Shown one piece after another: positions 46,843-59,051 of a stretch of DNA of 64,000 nt (the first letter of the stretch is position 1; each line of letters starts with the position of its first letter). Below the pieces are notes generated by a model that saw only the letters and a list, made by a program, of their open reading frames with translations, was not told the DNA's origin and searched no databases. This DNA is from Episyrphus balteatus (lineage: Eukaryota > Arthropoda > Insecta > Diptera > Syrphidae): positions 52,670,552-52,734,551 of the forward strand of contig NC_079137.1 of assembly GCF_945859705.1 (NCBI RefSeq), read 5' to 3'. The position numbers were made by a program, and so were the translations under genes.

Positions 46843-46960
46843 GAATTTTGTACGTCTTTATGGCGTCGTTTTTATTTTTGATAAGCTTTATTGGTCCATT
46901 CAGCTTTTCGAACAATATGAACGTAGTTATCTGCCACGTGTTCAAGTTCAATTCATTTAA
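46843..46960 (+). CDS. Candidate alternative last exon for the arylsulfatase (or an unrelated exon)
   Basis: A good acceptor (ttttatttcctag) is followed by an open frame of 38 codons to TAA, including KLYWSIQLFEQYERSYLPR. If arylsulfatase exon 8 were spliced at 34960 (phase 2) rather than ending at its stop, this exon would join in frame across 11.9 kb. Codon use looks coding-like. Against it, exon 8 already ends like the family and has its own poly(A) signals. Confidence 0.25.
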
Positions 46961-47555
46961 TAAAGGTCAGGTATAAATGTAACAATTATTTTACGTATAC
47001 TTGCCTCGTAAAACGTTCGGTCCATTTGAAGTGCATATGCAGAAAAACATATTTTGCATAAGAGTCACCACCAGTTTTATATTTCGGAGGAGTTTAAAGG
47101 AGAATCAAAAGATCAAAACTAAATATAGTTCTAACTGTAAAACACTGCTTTTATTTCGGTTGATTCAAGCTCAACCTAAGGGCCTTTTAAACGTCATACA
47201 TACATTTTTTTTTTTTGCTTTTCGAAATCGGAATTAAGAAAATTCAAAACTCAAAATTCAAACGATAGTGTTAAAACTTTGAATTGGACAAATTAGACCA
47301 ATTAAAAAAGCTTCCAAATACAAAAACAAAAATTTTACATAATAATTTCAATACTTTTATTTCAGTAATGAAGAAAGAACTGGCAGTATATTTAGGACAA
47401 CATTTCATATTTCGAAAAACAATTTGTGTTATGATGATGGACTTTTTTCTTCAATAATTTCATTTATTTTCTTAAAATATTTTTTAGATCCTTTAGTAAA
47501 ATGAATAGACTTTAAACAAAAATGCATTTCTTCAATCTTTTGTCATAAACATAAT

Positions 47556-48396
47556 TCAGTTTTCATAGGTCACATCCGCATGGAATCCAGTCTTCCAATC
47601 AGCAGTATATCGCACAACTTGAGTACGTCCATTTGGCAATGCAACACGATATTCACCTTCAACAACATCTCCATTGCTACTGGCTTTGTGTGAATAATCA
47701 TTGGCTGTAGCTGCATCTTTTACTGCGTAATCAAATTCGTATGGATTTCCTGGAACATGAACATGTCCCTAAAAATAGTAAAAAAGGGAATATTTGAAAA
47801 GGTTAAGAGGATGGTATAACTCGTGCTACTTACTGGCTCATCTGGTCCTGGACCTGGTCCTGGTCCCGGTCTTCCTGGTGGACGTGGACCAGGTGGTTTA
47901 GGACCTGGCGGTTTTCCTGGCTGAAATAAAACAACAAAAATACAATAATGTTACCTTTTTAGTTATCTTTTATCTGAGCAAAAATCTTAACAAAAAATAA
48001 ACTAAAGAAAATTTTGCTCCAAAATTGCATGTTACTTTTACTTAATTTTATTTTTACCAACTTCCAAATGAAATTTTTTTTTTTTGTGTTTGTTACCTCA
48101 TAACTTTAGACTGAGTGAACCAATTTTGATAATTCTTTTTGTATTGGAAAGCTGGTGCCTGCAGTGTGGTTCCATTTTGTTCATAGAAACTATTAACTAG
48201 AAATACCATAAACCCCCAGTTTTGATCCATGGAAGTCGGTATTGTTTTTTGATAAAAATGATTATTGAAAATTACTTACTGGAAAAGGTTTTTCGGGCTC
48301 TGGGTAATTGTATCCATTGGTTGTTGGTGGAAGATATGTGTTTGAGCCAGGAGCAAGCTGTGCATATGCAAACGATAACACGCCTAGAGAAATGGC
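47556..48396 (-). CDS. Cuticle gene exons 2-4
   Basis: Exon 2 (48280-48396) finishes the signal peptide and encodes the Tyr/Pro spacer. Exon 3 (47834-47920) encodes 29 residues of Pro-Gly repeat alone, a cassette in phase 0 at both ends that could be skipped without a frame shift. Exon 4 (47556-47768) encodes the whole RR chitin-binding domain and ends TGA. A poly(A) signal (TTTATT on the plus strand, 47463-47468) follows about 90 bases downstream. Confidence 0.92.
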
Positions 48397-51300
48397 CTGA
48401 AATAATAAAACAAAATGTTGATATCAAATGCTTTCTATTCCTTCTAATTAGTGCCGTGCAGTATGCATTTCAAAGAGCTCAGGTCTTACAGGCCTATAGT
48501 TAAAATTATTATTATTAAATACTTTTGTTGTATATCCAAAACTTTCATTGGCTTACTTAAGCTAGTGGTTTGCTTAGCATCAACAATGAGCATTAAATTA
48601 GCGTTGTTGACTATAAGCTTTATTGGTTCTGTATTATTATTTTTATGTAAGATAAAAACAAACACTTAAATTATAATAAGTTGAATGTTGAATTGAAACG
48701 TTTTTGCCACGGGTACTATCTCTTACGAGGAATTGCAGTATCTCAGATTAAGCAAATAATTTTAGTTCCCTTCCATTCTTGCAAACTAACTTACAAGCCC
48801 AAAGAAATGGTTGAAATTTGGTAGCCACTATGCTTTGCGTCGCACCGCCAATAAATTTGTTTTTCAAGAAATAGCTTTGGGTAATGCGAATATCGGAAAT
48901 TAGATATTTGGGAAATTTCTAAGCAATTAGTCGATGTAAAGAAGATATATTTTATGTTCATTTAGTTTATAAAATTAAACCTGATTTTAATATTTTCATC
49001 AATAGCTAAAACATACCACTAAACTTTCGAAAGAAAACCGTAAAAAGACCTATTTTGATAGGTTTTCTAGATTGATCAGAAATAAAAAAAAGGAAAAAAA
49101 CGCAGTTTTCTAACGAAGTAAACTTTATTTCTTTATGAGTTATAAGTTGTTGAGGTATTGATAGTCAAAATCAAAAGTATGGTTTTTGGTTTGATGACTG
49201 ATATAGCAGTCTTATATAGTATTTTATTATAAAAAAAAATTAATAAAAACTTAAGTTAAATTCAAAACTCCGTGTTTGAAAACCATTTTATCAAAAAATA
49301 TATCATTCAATTTGTTCTTAATATTTTTTGAGAAAATTGCTTCACCACTTAAATGAAGGAAAATTATCCTTAACTTCCATGCCTTTTTTTGCCCTTAAAT
49401 TCTTAACTGATGAAATAAAACAAAAAAAAAAATTGTTTTGGTTCAAAAAATCCCAATTTTAATAAAAAAAAAATAATACGGGGATAGCAGTAATTTTACT
49501 CAAAAAAGATAATCAAAATTTATATTCATCGTTATTACCAACGTTTTGATATTTTTGGTAATAGAAAAGACTCTTATTGCAATATTTGCAATTTGACTTT
49601 CAAGAAAGGAGTTCTGAAATAAGGTCAGTAGATCATTAAAGATCCCTAGGAAAGGTTTTTATTATATTATTGGATTTTTAGATTTGGTATATGTGAAGTG
49701 TTAGTTGCATTGAATCATAGTTGGTCACTAATTTGGCAGGATTCACGAATAAAAGTATGAAGTTCGTGTAAGTGTTAATCTTGGGACATATGGAAAAGTG
49801 ATCAACATTCCCATTCCCCTTAAAATTCAAAAGAATTTTATGTAACATTGAAAAATGTATATTTGTAAAAGTACATAATTATGTTTGATTTTAATTTCCT
49901 TGAGATATAAGAATTATTGCTTTTCCTATCTAAGAAAAAACGAATGTTTTTAACTCAAAAATAAAGTTAGAAAAAAAAATTAAACATGTAAATAATTTTT
50001 GTTTCACCAACACTGTTATAAAAAAAAATTGAAAAAATGAATTTTCAAAATGATGTAGGTACCCATTAACATAAAATAGAGAGTCTAAGATTTGTTTCCC
50101 ATAGAAAAACTGGTTTAGTTTTTGGTGCATAAGAACATTTAACCTTCATTTTAATAATAATTCTTTATCAAAAAAAGAAAAATTGTGTTTAAAAATATTT
50201 TTCGTAAACATTGTCTAAATCGTTTGCAAATCGCATCGTTAAAAAAGGATAAAATCATTTAATATTTGTTTAATCAAAGCAGTACTAATAAACAAATCTA
50301 ATCGACTGTTTGCGAGAAAAAATGCTTGGCCAAATTATTATTTGTAAAACGTAATGATGTTTGATTAAAACTAATTTAATACCTACTTATGGAAGGAGTT
50401 CTGAAAAAGCTAACACAGGTCGATTTCATATCAAACTCGTCCGCAAAAAAATTAATATTATTTAATTTGTGTCGATATTTTTATTTTTTTAACTTACGTA
50501 ATTTGAGAATGTTTTAAAAGGTATTCAAAAATTTGTTTTACATGAAATATTTATTTGAAAAATAACCAATTCCTTTATCTTTTGAGAAAAATACAGATAC
50601 GTTTGTTGTTGGATCATGTGTTTTTGTTTCTAAGAAATTTGAAATCATGCAAAAAATTTAATTTTTAAAATGGTCTAAATACTACGAAAAAGATTGAAGT
50701 TTGTGAAAAAAAACTATTTTTTTCATCAACATCACTACTTTCAGCAAAGAATTATTGATTTGTAATCATATTCATTTTATTATATTATTACATGAATTAT
50801 GCAGTCAAAAATTTGTCCTTTGCTAATTTAAAATTATATTATTAATAAATTTAAAAACTACAGGGTCACTCGGGCGTATGTGGAACATTTTTTTTTTTTT
50901 TTTTTTTTTCAATTTAATCCCACACTGATGTACGTCATCAACATACAAACCGAATTACTTCTTTTTGTTTGTATTCAATTCATAAGAAAATCAAAGAATT
51001 ATCTTACAAGTTATTCCAAAGAAGAAGAAGATATAAAAAAAATAATGAGCCAAAGAGAAGAAATAGATAATTGGTCTTCGTTTAGGTAAATTTTGTACAC
51101 TTAAATGGACAATTATTTTGTTTTTTGTCAATTTTAATTAAAAAAAAAAATAAACATGATTCTTTCTAGGTTTTGCATGTCTTGTTTCAATTAAAATGCT
51201 GTAGGTATTGGAAAACAATTAGAAAAAAAAAATGGAAACTATGTTTTTCTGGTATTAATTATACAAAAAGTTTTATATAAGGATATTAAACGTTCCCACT

Positions 51301-51519
51301 TCATATCACTCGAATATGTTTTTTTTTTCACTTTTCCAAAAGAAAAAAATCTTAAAACAGGAAATTCGAAAACTATGTAGGCATTTTAAGAAATTGTTGT
51401 TTGTTCTTGAACCAGCACTATATTACTTTTGCACATTTCATATAACTTTTAAAGCAGTTATCGGGTTTAAATAACAAAAATTTACTCACAATAAAAGCAA
51501 TTAATTTTGACGATATCAT
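47556..51519 (-). CDS. Pro-resilin-like RR cuticle protein, whole gene
   Basis: This is a secreted structural protein of the insect exoskeleton that binds chitin through an extended Rebers-Riddiford domain. Coding exons on the minus strand are 51490-51519, 48280-48396, 47834-47920 and 47556-47768. All junctions are GT-AG in phase 0, giving 148 residues. Residues 1-22 form a signal peptide ending SFAYA. Next is a Pro/Tyr-rich spacer (NTYLPPTTNGYNYPEPEKPF), then a Pro-Gly repeat exon (GRPGPGPGPGPDEP). The last exon has the RR domain: YEFDYAVKDAATANDYSH, then GEYRVALPNGRTQVVRYTAD and GFHADVTYEN. This order matches resilin and pro-resilin-like CPR proteins. Exon 1 holds only ten codons before a 3.1 kb intron, as is common in cuticle genes. 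Confidence 0.92.
48397..51489 (-). other. First intron of the cuticle gene
   Basis: This 3.1 kb intron has no coding sequence. It holds one variant of the dispersed motif (GGGTCACTCGGGCGTATGTGG at 50863), a 24-base T run after it, and a stretch near 49020-49210 that resembles 41700-41830 (AAAAGTATGGTTTTTGGT and neighbours). Confidence 0.5.
51490..51519 (-). CDS. Cuticle gene exon 1 (ten codons)
   Basis: ATG is at 51519-51517 and reads MISSKLIAFI to a GTGAGT donor. Joined to exon 2 it makes a standard signal peptide, which is the main reason for choosing this start. A TATATA sequence at 51614-51619 lies about 95 bases upstream of the ATG and is a plausible TATA box. Confidence 0.8.
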
Positions 51520-51613
51520 TGTTATTTAATTTGATTTGATTTTCAAGTTATTTTTTTTATCAAAACCGAAAATCTATTATCCTTTTTTAAATTGTATGTT
51601 TTCTTTAATGATC

Positions 51614-51619
51614 TATATA
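51614..51619 (-). promoter_or_regulatory. Possible TATA box of the cuticle gene
   Basis: TATATA (read TTTATATAGAT on the minus strand) is about 95 bases 5' of the start codon. Cuticle genes often have TATA promoters and short 5' UTRs. The surrounding DNA is AT-rich, so chance occurrence is possible. Confidence 0.4.
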
Positions 51620-54100
51620 AAAATCATTAAAAAAAAATGTTTTCGTTTTATTTTTATGAATTAGTAGACAAATTCCTTTTTTTAAGAATATAATAAAAAA
51701 TATATATAAAAAAAAAACGTTAGCTGTAACGATTAATCCCGAATCACGACTTGAATTAGGGTTCAATAACGCGATGCAAGTCTTTTTATAAAGATCGTCA
51801 CCAAAAGCACTAGAGATGAGCGCAAATTCGTGTATGATGTTGTTGAGAAAAAATAAGAGCTTCATATACCTGGTAAGTGTAGTATAAGCTGTAAAGTAAG
51901 TTGGATGCTTCAAACAATACACAAACTATCTAAGAGATCACACAATTGCATAGCAATTGTTTTGAGCCAAAGTACTCATTGCCTTTGATCATGGCTGGTT
52001 TTGTACTAAGTGTGAAGAATGTTATATTAACAGGCGCCTATCATTGAAGGGCCAAAGTGTGTATTATCGACGCCAAAGATTATAGTTGTAAACAATCATC
52101 CATCATGAGTCAGGAAACGTTGAAAGAAAAACGCACCTTACATTTTTGAATGGACCTACAAATGTGATTCTTAATTACACCAAACATTACATTAAAGGTT
52201 AAAAGCATTTGGTAATTATGTATTAAAATTTGTATCAGTTTTAATGTTTTGTTGCAAAATATCACATTCATTTTTAACAGTGTATTCTGTATTTTTATAC
52301 CTTCTAATTATAATTTTAAGGAGAAGAACAATAATTTTTTGTTTTAATATTTTGTCTATGTCGATTTTTTAACAATTTCAATACAATACAATGATGTTTA
52401 ATTCATAAAATAATACTAAAAAATTAAAAATTAATGAAAACTCAATTTTGTCTATAAAAAACCAACTGGATTTTTCAAGGATTTTGATTCTCGGTGTTGA
52501 GGTAACAAATTTTAAGAGTTAATACATTTTTTAACGCAAAAAAACGCGCTAAAATATTATTTCGTTACTTACGTTACAACTGAATGTGGTATCGCCAAAA
52601 ATTTAAGAAACTATAAAATCTGCTGAAACCAATCATTTTGCTGGACGCCCTCGCAAAATATGCGTAAAACTGAGAGGCAAATCATTTTTGTTTGTTAAAA
52701 GATCCTTTTTTGAAACTTCTTACACCATTTGTGAGGTCTTAATCTGCTTAATTAAATTTTGTTTAACGTTGTTTCAATTTTAATTTAAAAATGTTTCATG
52801 TTATTATTTTCAACGTGGATCATATTACATTTTACGTTGAGTTTTTTTCTCTCAGTGTGGATGCAAAAAGAAATCTGGACCAAGTTAAAAAAAAAACCTC
52901 TTTTGAAAAACAATATTCGTATCGTGACTTTTGATTTTCAGTTCTCATGAAAAAAAGAGGTCTGCAAATTTTCGATCTCATTTCCAAAAACTTTCAAGTA
53001 TTCACACACAAAATTGCAAACCGTTTAAATAAATGTCTTTGCTGGTTTGTAACCATGAAACGGGAAACCTATTTGGCGCTTTCCTAGCTCTAACTGAGGT
53101 CGATATGGCTGTCATTTTGCATATGTATACAAAATTTTAACATCCATTAAGTGCATTTACTGCTATTACTTCAATTTTGGTTACATTTTGGATACATTTT
53201 GGTTAATTAAAGCATTGTTTAAGCTATGTTTGTTTATAGCCGCAAATGCAGTTGACGCTTCCTTCTACCAAAATGGAACTTTAGGTAGCTGCTAATAGCT
53301 ATATTTAACGGCTAATAGGTGTATACTAGTGGTCACATCAAAATGATCGACGGTTGCAAGTACCGGCTAATTGAATTTGTGGTAAGCAACCACTGCAACG
53401 TAGCTTGACCTGCCTTGGCATATCAAAGTACTTTTAACCTTTAATTTACGGTTAACTTAAAAATTAACATTTATAGATCCATGACATCTGAAATGCTTCT
53501 GTTTGCTGTCACTGTTCTGTTGATGTCTGTTTGTCAGAAGATTTTCCATATATCGTTGAATTTATGATAAGAATTGCAACTGACAATCATTTTGATATTT
53601 GTAGTCATTTTGAATAATTTAATTTTTGTTTGCATACGTTATTCAAGATGTTAACAGGTTGTATAAAAGTTGATGGCAAAAAAAAAAAGGTTAGTTAGAT
53701 AGAGTTCAATAAATATTTTCAAGGCCAGTATTTTGAAAAAAAAAAGAAGATTTTTCACATAACTGCTGCTAAGAACATTCCGGATTTCTTTATAAAGGAT
53801 GGCGAACTAATAAAAAAAAAAATTGTGTCAAAAACGAAATAACAGAAATCGAAGTAAAAAAGACTAAACAATAGGCACCCGACAATTTTATAGACCGACC
53901 AATTCCGAATAATATGCTTGTTGATCCATTGAGATAGCATAAAATTCAGCTGAGCTGTATAAATTTAAAAAAAATCTCTTAAACTTACGTGTATTTTGTA
54001 TGGGATATCTTAAGACTCAAATGGCGAGTGCGAAATCTTAATTTTGAGAGCTCAAATTTTTAGGAATTTTTTTTGCCATTTCCAACCGAATTTTGAAATG
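51620..54100. other. Upstream of the cuticle gene, no recognised gene
   Basis: AT-rich DNA. A minus-strand frame at 51605-51922 includes AFGDDLYKKTCIALLNP, which looks protein-like but was not recognised. At 52836-52858 the sequence TTTTTTTCTCTCAGTGTGG may be one end of a CACTGAGAGAAAA-type MITE; a similar end (CACTGAGGGAAAAAAC) is at 60790. Confidence 0.35.
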
Positions 54101-54129
54101 GGAGCGACATAAATCGATGGTCGTCTTAA

Positions 54130-54660
54130 CCCTTATGTGTTTTATCCTCGACTCAACGCATACGGTCTTGCTTTACTCAATCGACAAGGTAATTGTTTCT
54201 TGGATATAATCGTCAAGGCTCTGCAGTTGCTCAAAGCGCCCCTGTTACTTAACTATTATAGTAGCATCACACAACAAATCCCAGAGCCGTGATAATTATC
54301 TCAGTCATAATCATATTCATGACTATCTCGAACATAACCATCAGCATCATTATCATCAATGGAAGTTAGATGAGCTTGTATTTGAATTTTTGGGCACAGC
54401 TTGGGCACTAGCACTGGCTGGCTTGAATGATACGACACCGACTCTGCGACGACTGACGACTGGAACTCTGTTTGTGGCGGTGGCGGCGGCGGCGCGCATG
54501 CGGTGTTTAGAGTATCTTGTAGTTGTGGAGTGATGATCAGAATTTTTATGCTCGTCTTCGTGTCTTTGTATTAAGTTAAAAAAAAAACTCTTTTGTTGTG
54601 CCAATTGAGGAATTTTTTTCAATCTTCTAAAGATTTTGCACCTTTAAGTTGAATATTTTG
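54130..54660. other. Less AT-rich block with a CGG/GGC trinucleotide tract
   Basis: This block is compositionally unlike its surroundings and includes GGCGGTGGCGGCGGCGGCGC at about 54477. An 89-codon minus-strand frame (54356-54622) crosses it, with Ala runs from the repeat. It may be a promoter or 5' UTR of a gene outside the window or with long introns. I cannot identify a protein. Confidence 0.3.
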
Positions 54661-56344
54661 ACGTCGTTCGGTTTTTGTATACAAGGGACGAAAGGAGAGA
54701 AGGTTGGATTTTTTTTTTTTTTTTTTTCAAACTTCAAGCTTGAAGCTTCCAGTTAAGAGTTAAACAACAAAATAGGTATTTTGAAAGAGCGAGAGAGCAA
54801 ATATCATGGTTGTTGTAATTAATTGAATATAGATTGCTTTCGTATGTTCACAGCTAATACTGGGCTAGCACATCACCAAGAGATATAAAAATTATTTTTA
54901 TTATTATTCTTTTCATATAGAAAAAAAAAATTAAAGTTGATAAGATATCTTTTTTTTTATATATATTTTTTATATAGGAACATATTCGTACTCTCGGTAA
55001 TAAAAACAATTTTTACTTCAACACTCTAAGGTTGCAATGTGCATAGAAACATATGATGATGAGTTGGTTTGGTTTGGTTTGTTGGCTGTTGGAAAGAGAG
55101 ACTGTGAATCGTATTGAACTTGAAAATGGAAAAGGTTAGTTTTAAGGTCATGACATTTATGCTTGTTCTTGCAGCAGAAAATGTCATTATATCGAACATT
55201 TCAATGAACAAAACTGGTCCAACTCCAATAAAATGGATGTTTGTTGGAATTGAAAAGATTTAGATTCGGAATTGTTATAAAGCTTACCTTTATGATAAAT
55301 GTGATATTTAGATTTCTTATAAATATAAATACGGGTAGGGTACATCTTTATATAGAGTTTTTTTTTTTTTTTTTTTGCATCTTGATATCGAGAGAGGTGT
55401 ACGAGAGGTAAGTTCAGGTTAGGTGTAGGTTGTAGGATGTACATTGAACATTTGTTGGAATGTACTGGTTCATTGGTATAATTATGTGAACAAAAACAAA
55501 AAAATAGTAGGTAAAGAATGCGAAATATATACCTTCAACTATGTTTATGAGTTCTTTTTTGTAGTTTTTTTCTGATTCTTCTTTCGTTTTTTTTTTTATC
55601 TTCTGAAAGAAGATTTGAATTTGAACTTCTCGATAAATTTTGATTTGCATTTTTTACTAATCACAAGATTAATGCGAGAGTTTTGTATTTATGTATAGTG
55701 ACGCTAGGAAAAATGCATGGACATGCTGTGCACGCTTATGCATTTTAGCTGGTTTTCTTATTTTTCTAGATATTTTTCCGCATTCTTATTATATATTGAA
55801 GATGTGAAAAGGCACAGGTGTTTTTATTTGAGATTTTGAGGAAAAGTGACAATGAAATTATTATGAGTAAATAATGATAGCTTCTGTTTTAATTATGAGT
55901 TTGATTATGAATAAATACGAGTTTTCCAACAGGTGTGTTTTTTAGTTCAAGCTTCTGGATAGTAAAAAACTGGTAATCTGCAACTTTATTAGTTTTTAAG
56001 TACCTTTCTATGCATTAAGAAGTATAGGTACCTATATAAATTTATCAAAATAGTTTAGAAAAATTAATAATTTAATAAATTAAAGAAACATTGAAAGTAC
56101 ACATATTTAAATTTTTAATTTGTAATAAATTTGAAATTAAAAAAAAAAATATTTTATTTATTATATTTTTTGTGTAGTGACTTTTTATTCCTGGAATTGT
56201 TAAATCTCTTTATGCAATCTATTTTAGTCTCTGTCCTCGGTTGGTGGGTAAATGGTGGGTTAGAGAGGTTTTTGTTTTCGAATCGAAGATTACTCACTAG
56301 GTACTGAATTCATCTTTGGGGTCTTTTTTACATTTTTCTGAAAA
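54661..56344. other. Intergenic or intronic, nothing firm
   Basis: AT-rich with few recognisable repeats. A consensus donor-like site (GAGAGGTAAGTTC) at about 55405 and GAGAG words near 54788 are suggestive of a transcribed region but do not define an exon. Confidence 0.3.
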
Positions 56345-56460
56345 CTGGAGGGTGACCGGGCCAAACGGACTTGAAATTCGGATTCAGCGTGCCCAAAAAC
56401 ATATAGAAGATAGATCTGGGTCCTGGTACATGACACTGTTTTTTTTTTGTCTGCCGGTGT
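56345..56460. mobile_element. Single-arm relative of the ACCGGCA MITE
   Basis: GGGCCAAACGGACTTGAAAT and the terminal TCTGCCGGTGTTA match the right arm of the element at 31682-31941. The left arm is absent. Confidence 0.6.
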
Positions 56461-56639
56461 TACTATTCAAAATAATTAAAAAAAAAAAAAATAAATAAAT
56501 AAATAATACCTGCTAATGGTATTATTCACAAAAAGGTTACGTATACGCCACAGTGACTTCCTTTTCTATAGCCAGTTATATACTTGAAAAATCTCCTTCA
56601 ATTTAAAAGATAACCAAGAAATCCAAACAGAATTTGGTA

Positions 56640-56870
56640 CTTCTCTTTCCGCTCGTGTCCTACTAAGGCACTAAGCGTTCTCTTGCATCTCTTACCTCTC
56701 GAAACTCATATCAAATATCAAGTATCCTGCAAAGCCTTAAGACTTAGGGAGACCAATAGTCAAAACCTTAAGCACTCTCATCTGGATACCAGGTCGCAGT
56801 GGTTTCGAAGTCAACTAAAAAGAGGATTATCTGGCCAGGCAAGAATAGATCCGTCATGAGTCACTGTTGA
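56640..56870 (+). mobile_element. Non-LTR retrotransposon ORF2 fragment (post-RT connector)
   Basis: A frame reads CPTKALSVLLHLLPLETHIK, then residues up to ALRLRE, and DTRSQWF further on. The pattern of Thr-x-Ala-Leu-x-x-Leu-Leu-x-Leu-Pro-Leu resembles the region between RT and RNase H in R1, I and jockey-group ORF2 proteins. It is an isolated short fragment. Confidence 0.5.
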
Positions 56871-59051
56871 CAAATGTAAACATTTCCATAGGAGTCATGG
56901 AGGGCAATATTTTTTCAAACTAATAGTCGGTACAAAAATTTCAAAAACCAAACTTATGAAAGTCACACAGTAAAAAATTTTCAGGAGTTAATAAAAACTG
57001 TTGCATTCAAAAATAAAATGGGTTTTAAATTCGTTTAAAAAAAAATTCTTTAAATTTCATTTTTGTGAATGAAATAGTTTTTTTTTTTTTTTGGTACTGC
57101 AAAATTTTTACTGTATGGTTTAAGTGGTTATTTATTCAATTGGATATCATTAGTATCAAAAAATCAATTTTTGTAAAGATGGGTCAGTGTATATGAAAGT
57201 AAACATTTTCTTAAATCTCTCATAAGTGATGTCTTTATTGAAGATAGACTCTAAGTGAGGATTCTTGACAGTTCCAAGGACAGATTGGAAGATACGGTTA
57301 CTCGTATTTTTGATGGGATGTAATTCCTGATTTTGTTTTACCATGGGCAACTCAAAATTGGTGTTTGCTTCTATAAAACTTAACTGAAGCTACGGTAGCA
57401 TCTGTACCACAGATAATTTTCAGTGGCTCGAGATAGAGACAGACGGAAACACATTCTTAACACCATGTCTGATTTCGATGTTTTTTTTTGCGAGTCTCAA
57501 TTTTGCCGTCAAATAGGTACCTCAATCACAATACACAAAAAACTATTGATATCAAAGTTATAAAAAAAAAACATTAAAATAACAAAGATTCTGTAATGCT
57601 CTACTTAATCAAAACATTTATGTTTCTTTATAAACTATATCTTTTATTTGCACGTTATGATACCTCATAGTTAATGGTCTTTGCTACAGCGATTTTTAAA
57701 TTAAACCTTGACAAACAAATTTTATTTATTATACAAAAATAATAACAAATAAAAATTACTTTCTCCTTGATTTGAAAGATTTATCTCCAATGAATTGTTA
57801 AGCTATTTATAAATTAAAGACAATGAGAATTTTGGGAATCAAACATTTATTTGTTGTATTATTGCGTTTTAGTGCAATACCAAAATTTTATTCCGCCTAC
57901 CTTTTGTCTTCATTGGTAATTTGCTTTTAAATTATGTATATTTCATTCAAGGTTTTTTTGTGTTTCTATGTATTTTTTTTTTGTACTTTTTTTTTATGGG
58001 CATGAAAGGCAATTAATTTTGCAATTAATAAAAATACAAGAGTTAAACGCCAAAAGCATATTTGTAATAAGTTTTATTTTAGGTGTGTATATTGAAATGA
58101 AGGTTACAAAATGATAGATAATAATAAAATTGAAGCATTGCAAGACTTATCTAAAGTCTAAGAAATGCCTCTTTATATAATATGTGGGCTTGAAGCTCAG
58201 AATGATCTTTATGCATCTCATTTTAGTTATGTTTTCTCATCAATAATTGCGTATGGTAAAAATACTAACAAGTATAGATCCGGGAAAAAAAATATAGATA
58301 TTTTGATTTTCGGAACCACCTTCACTTTTTTTTTATACACTTAAGACTGATTTGATTGTTGTTTAGTAATTAAATATAACTGCGTGATTATTTCTTTATC
58401 TAAGTAAAAAATTATTCTCACCTAGCAATTCAAATCAAACAATTTTAAGGTAAATTTCTGAATTAGATATGCCAGATAGTATCTGCCGATTGACCTACTT
58501 TGTATTGTGTTAAAAAAATAGTATGGATTCAAATTCAATTCCTATTAAATCCTTGAAATTACTACATGGTATAATGCTTACCTCAGTCAGTAAAATCATT
58601 CATTCAATGTGATGATCTGATATTAATCTTAATATTTTTAACAAACCAATGTAATGTAGGTACAAAGCAAAAATTACATAATTATGACTTCATGAACAAA
58701 TGAGATGCACTTTTATGCTACTTATTAAATCGTGATAAAACAAAGTCATTTTGCGTAGGTGCTATTAGCATTTTAATAATAAAATAATTCAATTTTTTTT
58801 TATCAATCTTATTTTAACTTAGGTATGTAGGTGTCTAAATGCTTGTTTTTTTATAAAATGAGATAATCTTAAATATTCTGTCTTTTTATTGTATTAATTT
58901 TATTGTAAATAAATTTATGTAAAACAAAATTATATTAGAAAATAAATGTCAATAAATAAATGTCAGCATGAGGTAGGACACGGATTCCGTATTAGCACGT
59001 AATTATTTAAAGTAAATATTTTAAATAAATTAAAGTACACTGGTAGACTAA
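56871..59051. other. Intergenic, nothing recognised
   Basis: AT-rich. A 64-codon minus-strand frame at 57156-57350 is somewhat protein-like but has no recognised motif or splice context. No repeats with clear ends were found. Confidence 0.35.

Noticed and set aside
48222..48669. Plus-strand frames over the cuticle gene
   Set aside because: They are antisense to exon 2 and its intron.
51605..51922. 105-codon minus-strand frame including AFGDDLYKKTCIALLNP
   Set aside because: The middle looks protein-like, but the rest is low-complexity Phe/Lys sequence and I recognise no family. Kept only as a note in the region entry.
57156..57350. 64-codon minus-strand frame with somewhat protein-like composition
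   Set aside because: No splice sites, poly(A) signal or recognised motif; too short to support alone.
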